Assembly: GCA_014529385.2 (NCBI GenBank)
Contig: CM043963.1
Coordinates: 107,140,412 to 107,204,411 of the forward strand
Origin: Adiantum capillus-veneris
Lineage: Eukaryota > Streptophyta > Polypodiopsida > Polypodiales > Pteridaceae
DNA: 64,000 nucleotides
Direction: 5' to 3'
Under the pieces are notes generated by a model. That model did no database searches, was not told the DNA's origin, and saw only the letters and a program-made list of their open reading frames with translations. A program made the translations under genes and the position numbers. Positions 55,595 through 64,000 of the stretch are shown here, piece after piece (the first letter of the stretch is position 1; each line of letters opens with the position of its first letter).

Positions 55595-56765
55595 CTTTGT
55601 GTTTTGATCCTTGGCATAGCCTTGGTTCTTTTAATTAAAATTGGCCCATGAACTTTGAGAATAACGGAATTAGGAAAATTAAAGAGAGCATTTTTGTGAG
55701 ACTACTTTGAGAACATAGAGGGTAAACTTAATTAGAGGTAGCAACATGACCATTATACTTAATTAACTTGTCATGAACAATACTTTTTGAGAGAGAGAGA
55801 GAGAGAGAGAGAGAATTAGAGAACTTGACAACATTTGAGGACCAAATTTATGTGGAGTTGGTCCCCCCTCCAATAGGCTTTCGTATTATAGATTCTCCCA
55901 TAAAGAGAGACTTGGTATAAGACAACCTTTGTGTTCCTTGTGACCTTAGTGATGCAATGAAAAGATGGAAAGCTTCATGCATATTCACGAGCATAACATA
56001 AACTTTGTAAAAGCATTAGCCTCAGTCCCAAGGCCTCAAACACCTTCGAAGGTGGAGAAAGATGGCGGGGAATGAGGGTAGGAAAGAGGAAGAAGAATCA
56101 TTCATAGGAGAAAAAATAGTTCCTTACTTATCAACACTCTTCTTGCTTAGCATAGCATATTATCCTAGTAATGAAGATGGAGAAGATGGCAATCTTAAGC
56201 ATTGAATCATGGCTCTTGGTTGGATTTTCATTCCATAGCCAAGAGTGTTGGTGTAGGCTCTCAACTTCTCAACAAGCTTGGAGAAGGAGATGGAGTTCTT
56301 CCACTTTCACAAAGTGAGAGAATGCTTGCAAAATGAGTGTGTGAGAGGGTATATACCCCCAAGCACACCCCTTGCTTGCTTTGGTCCACCCCTCCTTTTT
56401 ACTCAATCTTGAAGCTCATTGGACCCCTCTAAAGCTACCCAGTCACAATGCATTTCAAGTGCCAACATGGGTAGTCTTTGGACAAGTGTCCTCCTTACGT
56501 CTTTGAAAGAGAGAGCTTGAAAATATCTAGATATTTGTTGAATTGAACTAGAAGCTCATTGGACCCCTCTTTGGCCCAATCAATAGGATTCAAGCGCACC
56601 ATGTGGCTAAGCATAGGGAAAGCCTGACATGTGTCCATGTGCCCCTTCAGAAAGGGGGTGCCCTTTGGGTGAGTGGGAGGTTAAGTCAAAGATTCTCCTA
56701 ACTTTAGAGCTTTCCCCCTCCATTGTAGGGTCTCTTTTTTATTCAAGCACCTTACCCCGCATGCC
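55595..56765. other. Unassigned stretch
   Basis: Contains a short (GA)n tract at 55,790-55,815 and GGGTATATACCC at about 56,347-56,358, a palindromic TATA-like box. Possibly LTR DNA of GYP3 or a relative. No coding domain seen. Confidence 0.4.
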
Positions 56766-56769
56766 GCTA

Positions 56770-56950
56770 GGAAGCTTCTCAAGCACCTTCCTCATCAAGC
56801 ATGACAAGCACCTTAGTCAGCAAGCATGACAAGCACCTCAATCACCTTAGTTAGCAAGCACAACAAGCACCTCAAGCACCTTCCTCATCAAGCATGACAA
56901 GCACCTCAAGAACCTTAGTCACCAAGCATGACAAGCACTTCAAGCTTGGG
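56770..56950 (+). repeat. Tandem repeat CAAGCATGACAAGCACCT
   Basis: Variants of CAAGCATGACAAGCACCT(C/T)A and CACCTT(C/A)(C/G)TCA occur at least five times in about 180 bp. Confidence 0.9.
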
Positions 56951-57067
56951 CCAGGTTCCCACCTCAAGCATAGCCCTAGCTTGCCTAAGGTCTAAGGACT
57001 TTTAACACTAACCTTTGAAGGTCCTTAATGAAGCTAACCATAAGGTCTTTTAAGCTCCATTAGATTC

Positions 57068-57430
57068 ACATTTCTCTTTGATAGACTACGTCCTTTTGGA
57101 CCCCTATTGAGATGTAACTATCTCCCCTTTTGAAATAAGTCTAAAAGCACTTATTGAACATTTCTCTTTGGTAGACTATCTCCTTTTGGACCCCTATTGA
57201 GATGCAACCATCTCTCCTTTTGGTCCCCTGCTAAGATAGGTCTAGAAGCACTTATTACACATTTCTCCTTGGTATACCGTCTCCTTTTGGATCCCTATTG
57301 AGATGCATCCATCTCTCCTTTTGGTCCCCTGCTAAGATAGGTCTATAAGCACTTATGACACATTTCTCTTTGGTAGACCATCTCCTTTTGGTCCCCCACT
57401 GAGACTCAGGTCTAGGAGCACAAGTCTCTA
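57068..57430 (+). repeat. Four-copy tandem repeat, 90-102 bp unit
   Basis: Each unit begins ACATTTCTC(T/C)TTG and contains CTCCTTTTGG(A/T)(C/T)CCC, GAGATGCA and GCACTTAT. Starts at 57,068, 57,158, 57,258 and about 57,360. Probably part of the LTR or 3' region of the minus-strand gypsy element GYP3. Confidence 0.93.
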
Positions 57431-58080
57431 TTCTAACTCTTGTTCCCCTTTATTCTCCCACATTAAATGATCAGTTTAATATGAAAAAATCATTTGGGTT
57501 AGCTAGATATTAGATTTTATGACATTATCTCTCTCTTGAAATCATACTCTTCCTTGACTATGAGCTAGAGAAGATAAAGCCTAGTCATTAGTCCATGTTT
57601 CTTAACGGCTAGAGGATTCCTTTTTACCCTACGACATCCTTACAGAAAGGATGACTAATCCATCTGGTGCTCGGGGACTTAGCTGCCGCAAGATGTCTGC
57701 TCTTTAGTCCATATCATACTTCCAAAGTAGAGTGACAAGTTCTACCTCGTGTTTGGGAGACGTCGTCACCACAAACATGATCCTAAGCATGCATACTATT
57801 TAAATTTGTGCACACTAAAAAGAGAATTAGTCTTATAAGACAAAAACAGTGTTCATTTAAAATGAATTTTCATATGCTTACTTTAAGGCATCATTGTAAG
57901 CATTGACAAGGTTCATATTATCCTTAAGCTACGTTCCTTGCATCTGTTTAGCATCTTTAAAAGGATAATTATTTAACTTAATACGATATCATCAGATAAT
58001 CTTACCGTTTCTTAATACCTTGTCTTCATATCATAGGATGGACTCAGATTGTAGTACTTCTTCTTGATCTTTGATATTTG
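57431..58080. other. 3' flank of GYP3, no gene
   Basis: Possible minus-strand polypurine tract GTGGGAGAATAAAGGGGAA near 57,445-57,465. No reading frame of interest. Confidence 0.35.
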
Positions 58081-58084
58081 GAGG

Positions 58085-59230
58085 GTCTACAACTATTGCT
58101 TCTTTTGATGGCGCTCCTTTGTAAGGCTACATAGGCTCTCATGGAAAACATTGTGCATGAGCCAATGGTTGGGAAACTTTAATTGATAAGCCATCTCATT
58201 GATTGGCTTAAGAATTTAAAAAGGACCATGGTATTTTTTTGCTAGTTTAGCATAATACTCTTAGTGGCATGTAGGATTCTTGCCTGTAGTATGCCGTAAA
58301 TGAGCCTTGAGAAACTTTAGCAAGACCCAATCATTTTCCTTACAGGTTAAGGGTCTTCTGTGCTTATTAGCAGTAGCCCTTTTTGCCTTTACTTTGAGAT
58401 GGATATAACCTCTTTAATATTTGGAAAAGATTCTTGTGAGTCATCTATATTCATTAGTATAGCAACAATCTTCCCATGTACTTTCCAGTAGTAAGGGACT
58501 TTTGGATCTTCCCTCTTTAACCTCAAAAGGTGCTTTCCCCATATAAGTATGTACAATGTCATTGTACGCATACTCTATAACAGGTAGGTACTTCTCTCAT
58601 TGAGAACGTTGATCTACTTCCATGACATAGGCTTTTAGTAGATTCAAGAATCGTTAGATTAGTTATTTTACTTTGGTCATCCGTTTGTGGATAATAGGCC
58701 AAAAGAGAAATTTAATCTAATTCCTAGATTCTCAAAGAGACCCTTCTAGGAATTACTGGTCATTCTAAGATCTTTGTCCAACACTATGGATGTTGGCAAG
58801 CCATGATACTTGAAAATTTGAGATCTGTAGAGGGTTCCCGTTTGATGTTCCTTAATAGTCTTTTTGACAAGCATAGAGTGTGTTTTCTTGTTAAGCCTAT
58901 CGACTAAAACAATCCAAGTTGCTTCCCTCATTCAAATTTTGACTTTTGGGACCACACATTTTGAAACATACTCTTCATGGTATGTTTACTTTTCATGGTA
59001 GGCCAACATAAATACATTTCTACTCCTCCAAGGGTAGATTATGGAATCCTTCTTTGCCCCGCATAATGAGAAGCATGGGATTTATACATGGCTTTCTTAT
59101 TGTATGGGTGAGTAACACATAGCCTATTGCCGTTTGGAAGATAACCATCCTTCAAGGTGAATGGTTCTTTTTTCTCCCTGATGCAAAGGCTGTAATTCGT
59201 ACTTAAAGCCTTGGTCAATCGCATGCTCAT
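58085..59230 (-). pseudogene. GYP3 integrase
   Basis: Zinc-domain traces (SHASHYAGQRRIP, CIYVGLP) are followed by WIVLVDRLNKKTHSM (first Asp) and IFKYHGLPTSIVLDKDLRMTS (second Asp in DKD, usual DRD). A frame change follows, where the Glu box is not clear. The C-terminal part reads LAKKY and GPF, then LKPINEMAYQLKFPNHW and NVFHESL, the GPF-type domain. Stops: at least eight. Would insert cDNA. Confidence 0.8.
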
Positions 59231-59233
59231 CTA

Positions 59234-59640
59234 TCATGAAGATAGATCATTGTGAGTTGTTATAGACACCACATTTACCCTTGGCTGTTGTGAAAGTGCA
59301 TCGACCACTTCATTGTGCTTGCCAGCAATGTGAGCAATATGAAATTTAAATTGTGAAAGAAAATTTTCCCACCTCATTTGTTTGTTGGAGAGCTTGGTTT
59401 GCGTCATGAAGTTCTTGAGGCTTTGTGATCCATTCGTAGGATGAATGGAGTCCCCAAGAGATAGTGTTTCCATATGTCTAGGGAATATAGAATAGCTAGT
59501 ATACCTTTTTTGGATTTGCCCAATACTCGCTTGTTGGAGTTGAGTCTTTGACACTCATATGCTATGGCATGCTCTTCTTGAAGCAAAATAGCTCCAAGGC
59601 AATCACCACAAGCATCGTATTGGACCTCAAATGGCTTTTG
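59234..59640 (-). pseudogene. GYP3 RNase H
   Basis: AILLQEEHAIAYECQRLNSN, VLGKSKKGILAILYSLDIW and FILRMDHKA, then, after a frame change, LSQFKFHIAHIAGKHNEVVD. These are the usual gypsy RNase H and tether words. The Glu at the KE..L position has become K. Two frames. Confidence 0.8.
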
Positions 59641-60366
59641 AGAGATCTAGTAGTGTGAGCACGCATTGAGAGATAAGCTTCTCAAAAGATTCTTGCACTT
59701 TTGCAGTCCATGAATACTTAACGTTCCTTTTCGTTAATTCATGTAATAGGCCTGCTATTAGCGAGAATTTTTTAATGAAGCATCTATAGTATGCACACAT
59801 ACCTATAAAGCTTCGTACTTCCTTTAGATTCCTTGGATTAGGCCATACTTTTATTACCTCGAACTTTGTTGGATCCATATAGGTGCCATCTTTAGAGATA
59901 ATGTGACTTAAATATTGAATCTCTTGTAGGAAAAATACACTTTTCTTTGGATTAATGAAAAGCTTATTCTTTCCCACAACTTGAAAGATTACCTGGAGGT
60001 GTCGCTTGTACTCCTCAAGAGAATTTGAGTGGCCCGTGGCACATGAAATCTGTTTTTGATAGTGATCTTATTTAGTGCTCTATAGTCGACACACATGTGA
60101 TATCTGTCGTCTTTCTTTTTCACTAAAAATATTGGTGAATAGAATGGAGAAGAGCTAGGCCTCACCATCCCTTTTTCCACCAAATCATGCACTTGCCTCA
60201 TGATCTCCTCTTGTTGAGATTGGGAAACTCGATAAGGAGGCTTGTTAGGCGGTGAGCTTCCTATAGAATCTCTATATTGCATTGTTATCATCCCTCGTTT
60301 TGGAGGTAGCTCACTAGGGATGTCATCAATGAAAACATATTGTAATCCATTTAGGAAATTAGACAA
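59640..60366 (-). pseudogene. GYP3 reverse transcriptase with the core deleted
   Basis: 60,366-59,989 encodes SPFYSPIFLVKKKDDRYHMC, VDYRALNKITIKNRFHVP and then breaks. After the break comes HSNSLEEYKRHLQVIFQVV (about 60,030-59,980), NKLFINPKKSVFFLQEI and the connection (GMCAYYRCFIKKFS). The strand with YxDD and its surroundings (about 100 codons) is missing. It resumes just after the YxDD position, as in GYP1. Confidence 0.88.
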
Positions 60367-60378
60367 CTCTAATTCCTC

Positions 60379-60933
60379 TTAAATCCTTTTATTGCTACTT
60401 GTGAAACTATTGGAATCATTTACAAATTCTCCAACAAAAATCATATACGTAGAAGTAGAGCTTTTCATGGACTTATCAAAAGCAAGCGTATTTACTAGGG
60501 ATGTGGTGTTCCCCAACCCATTAGCATCTATATATATTCTCTTTTCCCTATAGGTGAAGTAGATTCTCCTTTCATGGAACTTCATGTCGGAAGCCATGCG
60601 GTTAAACCATGGTGCCCCAACAATAACATCCTCATGTTTGAGAGGGGAGATGAAGAAATCCTCTTTGTCCACATAGCTTTGGACATGAAGCCTCAATTTT
60701 CTAATTAAAAGAGTAACTGAGATGTCTTGTCCCTTTATAGCTCCATCGGCTTTCAATGTATCTCCCATCTTGTGGGCTTGTATGCCTAGCTTGGTAGTCA
60801 ACTCCATGGATATGAAGTTGTGAGTTGAACCAGGGTCAAAAAAAATAAAGGCATCATGCTCTTGCATTTTTCCCCAAGCATAGGAAAGGAAAAATCCTTG
60901 GCAATGAGCATCCTCTTTTGGAGCTTCAACCAT
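60379..60933 (-). pseudogene. GYP3 aspartic protease
   Basis: A 184-codon open frame. FFDPGSTHNFISMELTTKLG carries the active site as DPGS where relatives have DSGS, followed by LRLHVQSYVDKEDFFISPL and HEDVIVGAPWFNRMAS (the LG.PW-type motif as VGAPW). The Ser-to-Pro change would likely inactivate it. Confidence 0.85.
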
Positions 60934-60939
60934 AGAGGC

Positions 60940-61685
60940 TCATTGCCCACATTTCTTTGGGGGCAAGCACGATAGGCATGTCCTTGCTCCCCGCACTTGA
61001 AGCACCGGTTACCTTTGTGATAATGCTCTAGCTCCTTGGGAGAAAGTTGATTCTTGCCTTGTAGACTTCTTTCTCCTTAGCTTTATTGTTGTTGATAGAG
61101 TTTCCTTGGGAAGCATTTTGAGCATTATTCTTCCCCTTTGCTTCATTTTGATCTTTGTTTTCGATGAGCTTGGCATTCCTTTTAGCCCCTTGTTGGAAAT
61201 TGGTGCACGAAGAAACCATAGAGTGGTGGATTACTTCCGTGATAGAATAAGGCCATCAAGATTTGACATAATCGGTTCTTCAGGTAATCCTGCACATAAT
61301 TGTTGCTTTTGCTCAGCAAGATCTATTTTTTGAAAGACAATAGCCTTGAGATGTAAATCCCAAAACTTGTCCACATATTTGTGGATAGACTCATGGGAGA
61401 GAAGCTTCAAACTCCGCCATTCGGTAAGCACTTTTTCCTTTGCATTGCTTGGAAGGAATTGATTCATGATGGAAACTCATAGAGTTTTCCATGTCCTTGG
61501 GGCTTCGCCATTGCCACGAAGGCTAGCCCACCATTGACGAGTAGATTTTTGGACGTGCATAGCTACATGACATAGCTTGGAGGACTCCGTGAAGCCCTTT
61601 TCTCCAAAGGCCGCCTCAAATTGTTAGATGAAAGCCAATACTTTGTCGGTAGCACCAAAGGTGCCATCATAGGTGAGAATAAGGT
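60940..61685 (-). pseudogene. GYP3 gag, C-terminal two thirds
   Basis: From the right: ILTYDGTFGATDKVLAFI, FEAAFGEKGFTESSKLCH, STRQWWASLRGNG and FLPSNAKEKVLTEWRSLKL (retrotransposon gag core). A basic linker follows, then CFKCGEQGHAYRAC, a perfect CX2CX4HX4C knuckle at about 61,000. In-frame stops at about 61,624, 61,471 and 61,231, plus a frameshift. The N-terminal end is cut by the COP2 LTR at 61,686. Confidence 0.87.
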
Positions 61686-61897
61686 TGCAGGAAAACACAC
61701 ACATCTTGGAGAAGATGAAGGAAGCTCGAGGAACACAACAGAGAGTGTATTACTTAGTGTGCAATGAAAAGATAGATAGCCCTAGAGTGATGGACGTATA
61801 TACAATGCATGGGGGGGAAAAACTCCTAAAGAGGGAAAAAATGCCCCGGCGGTCCTAGTGTGTTCACACACATCACTACCACATGTATATGGTAACA
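61686..61897 (-). mobile_element. COP2 3' LTR (copia, 212 bp)
   Basis: Minus-strand TGTTACCATATACATGTGG at the start and TTTTCCTGCA at the end, giving TG...CA borders. It follows a polypurine GGAGGGA (61,901-61,910 read on the minus strand) after the end of RNase H. Length is typical of small copia LTRs. A possible target duplication at the left is AAGGT (61,681-61,685), but its partner is outside the window. Confidence 0.82.
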
Positions 61898-61959
61898 AAT
61901 CCCTCCTAGAGTGATGCGGTGAACAAGAGCTGGCACATGAATAAAGGGAAGTTCCATGC

Positions 61960-62470
61960 CCTGAGGACATGATCAATCCACAAAGGGGAGTAAGCCCAAA
62001 GCTTTGCGGAAATCTTCAAGCTTCTCACGAGACAATGCCTTTGTGAAAATATCTGCAAGGTTATCCTACGTTGGCACATAAGCCAAGAGTCTCTCCTGTT
62101 GAGAGCCTCTCCCTGACATAGTGGTAATGCACCTCAATGTGATTTTTGCAAGCATGAAAAACTGGGTTCCTTGTAACTGCCAATGCTCTCTAACTGTCAG
62201 TGTAGATAGTGCTGGTAGTGTTCAGTCCAACACCCAAATCAACCATAAGGCGTCTGAGCCATACACACTCAATCATAGCGGTGAAGACTGCTCTGTACTC
62301 AGCCTCACAACTAGAAGTGTCCACAGTAGGTTGCTTCTTTCTCAACCATGATATACATGAATTGCCAAGCATGAAACAAAAACCACTTGTGGACACTCAC
62401 ATGTCCAAACAATCAGCCCAATCTAAGTCCAAAAAAGCATGTAAGTCTGGCGGTAAGGATCCCCCCTTGG
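61960..62470 (-). pseudogene. COP2 RNase H
   Basis: STSGFCFMLGNSCISWLRKK, QPTVDTSSCEAEYRAVFTAM (catalytic Glu) and TTSTIYTDS with an in-frame TAG, then HIEVHYHYVRERL. After a frameshift the end reads LSREKLEDFRKALGLL, a typical copia C-terminus, with the stop at about 61,977. Removes RNA from the RNA/DNA hybrid. Confidence 0.88.
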
Positions 62471-63473
62471 GATAAAACAAGCCAAGATATAAAGTGCCAC
62501 TAAGGTAGTAGAAACTCCTCTTGACAGCCTACCAATGCTTAGACACTAGGCTATACATAAATCTGCTGACCTATGAGACTAAAAGCTGAATATCCGGCCT
62601 CGTGTTTCATACATAGATGAGGCATCCAGCAGCAGTTTGGTAAAGAGTGACATCTGCAGGATCACCAGCATAATGAAGACTCAATTTCAAACCTATTTTC
62701 ATGGGAGTAATAATAGGTTTGCAATCCTCAAGTCCAAACTTACATAGCAATGTCTCTATGTAACTTTTCTTACACGAGGCAATACCACCATCACACTACT
62801 TAAACTGTATACCCAAGTAATGATGCAACAGCCCCAAATCTTTCATCTTGAAAGTAGCATTCAAATCACCCTTAAATTCAGCAATATGTCTTTCATTTGG
62901 TCCAGTGATTAGAAAATCATCTACATAAAGAACCACAATGAGAAGTACATCACCCTCACACTTTACATACAATGTGCTTTCTGTTGGACTATTACAAAAG
63001 CCTTGTTTGACCAAATGAGTGTCAACTTTCCCATACCAAGCACAAGGAGATTGCTTCAACCCATACAAAGCCTTCTTACATCTGCACACTTTGTCCTCTT
63101 GTCCTTTCTTGACAAAACCGCGAGGCTGCGTTACATAAACTTCCTCAAATATGTCACCATTCAAGAAAGCAGTAACAATGTCTGATTGATGTACATCCCA
63201 ACCAAAATGAGCTACCAATGTACATAGAAAACATACAGTAGTCATACAACAAGTGGGAGCAAAAGTCTCTTCATAATTTATGCCTTTTTGTTGTGCATAA
63301 CCCTTTGCAACAAGTCGAGCCTTATGGAGATCGATGTCACCATCCGGCTTGCGTTTCAACTTGTAAACCCACTTCGTACCAATGGCCTTTTTTCCATGAG
63401 GCAAATCACATAAAGTCCATGTGTCATTTTCTATAAGTGCATCATATATTTGGATTGCATGGCAGCCATCCAA
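62470..63473 (-). pseudogene. COP2 reverse transcriptase
   Basis: A 226-codon open frame (63,473-62,796) with NDTWTLCDLPHGKKAIGTKW, VYKLKRKPDGDIDLHKARLV, QSDIVTAFLNGDIFEEVYV and the catalytic LYVDDFLITG. It ends HYLGIQFK and a stop; the frame then continues through KSYIETLLCKFGLEDCKP, TLYQTAAGCLIYV and YYLSGTLYLGLFYPKGGS. Catalytic residues are intact and there are few stops, so this is a relatively young copy. Confidence 0.92.
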
Positions 63474-64000
63474 TTTTTTGAATTTTGTGCTTCATCAAAA
63501 GACAGAGGTTCCTCAACATCATGTAAGCTAGACACAGCCAAAGCATAACAATCTGATGCATAAGATGCATGGCGAGAGCCTGAATGAGTGACTAGACAAA
63601 GCTGCATCCATTTTATTGTCACACAATGTATGCACCAGTCATTTTGGCACACCTTTAGCCTGCTCATTTTCACCCTTTCCTCATCAAGTACATCATGTAC
63701 ATCTGCATCAATAATATGCTGATCTGTAATATTTTTGGAAACCCCCATAGGCTGTACATTTGCCTCATTGGAATTTACATTTGAACTTCCACCACTGAAA
63801 AGAGACAACAAAGTGTCATAAATTCTATGAGCTTACATTACTATCTCTAGTACATGACAACAAGGGCTGAATAGAATCTTGCACAAACACTACATCCCGT
63901 GAAACCAAAATACACTTTGTTTGAGGATGATACAACCTGTAACCTTTTCTTTCAACACTATAACCAACAAAAATACATTTGACAAGCTTATCATCCAATT
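63474..64000 (-). pseudogene. COP2 integrase C-terminal end and linker
   Basis: At the window edge the minus strand reads KLDDKLVKCIFVGYSVERKG, YRLYHPQTKCILVSRDVVF, the copia integrase/RT linker. A stop at about 63,827 and a frame change are followed by an asparagine-rich and acidic linker (63,811-63,440) leading to RT. The catalytic part lies outside the window. Confidence 0.85.

Larger units (their letters stand above)
58085..61685 (-). mobile_element. GYP3: Ty3/gypsy element with DSGS-type protease, defective
   Basis: Minus-strand order gag (61,680-60,950), protease (about 60,860-60,500), RT (60,366-59,640), RNase H (59,640-59,240), integrase (59,230-58,090). The protease wording and integrase tail suit the chromovirus-like branch, though no chromodomain is visible. 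It is interrupted on the right by COP2, whose LTR lies in gag codons; the 5' LTR is outside the window. Confidence 0.85.

Noticed and set aside
63790-63831. Short intron (GTAAGC...TTTCAG) in COP2
   Set aside because: About 42 nt is below the usual plant minimum, and a frameshift explains the frame change equally well.

Overview
The window reads as nuclear DNA of a land plant or close streptophyte relative with a large, transposon-rich genome. It is AT-rich, and many CpG sites look decayed to TpG or CpA. It has no operons, no tRNA or rRNA genes that I can see, very long (CT)n/(GA)n tracts, and several layers of decayed plant-type retrotransposons plus pieces of a CACTA DNA transposon. I find no clearly intact host gene. 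No protein-coding element is fully intact. Species cannot be named from this sequence.

Layout. 1-838: inverted 3' part of the LTR and leader of a gypsy element (GYP1 family). 1.5-4.3 kb: LTR and leader of a second family (lineage A, minus strand). 4.3-9.84 kb: no recognised element except an unknown decayed protein-coding region at 7.87-9.69 kb. 9,844-21,256: GYP1, a Tat-type Ty3/gypsy element on the plus strand. It has long CT-rich LTRs, gag, protease, a gutted reverse transcriptase, a second (archaeal-like) RNase H and integrase. 21.3-23.8 kb: copia debris. 23.8-24.6 kb: N-terminal part of a CACTA transposase, then a 240-nt fold-back. 25.5-35.5 kb: GYP2, a gypsy element on the minus strand whose reverse transcriptase is nearly intact. 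35.5-36.9 kb: second gene and right end of a CACTA element. 37-44.3 kb: lineage B gypsy leader split by other sequence, including a duplicated 0.65-kb repeat. 45.6-48.1 kb: a coiled-coil ORF next to a polypurine tract and LTR start. 49-51.85 kb: leader and LTR of lineage C (minus), inserted in a copia element (COP1, 51.85-53.5 kb). 54.2-58 kb: tandem repeats and LTR-like DNA. 58.1-61.7 kb: gypsy GYP3 (minus). 61.7-64 kb: copia COP2 (minus), nested in GYP3 gag and running off the window.

The most interesting signal is a shared design in the leaders (between primer-binding site and gag) of lineages A, B, C and D (GYP2). Each leader carries several copies of a lineage-specific palindrome of about 20-24 bp. 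The arms differ between lineages, but every core is CGCG or GCGCGC, allowing for CpG decay, and copies often lie about 270-295 bp apart. The palindromes sit where retroelement RNAs normally carry dimerisation and packaging signals, so a lineage-specific RNA-pairing code is a testable explanation.

GYP2 adds two oddities: a second aspartic-protease-like domain downstream of integrase, with a relic of the same domain in lineage B, and two successive H2C2 integrase zinc domains. All functional statements are inferred by eye from motifs; no database search or fold calculation was run.
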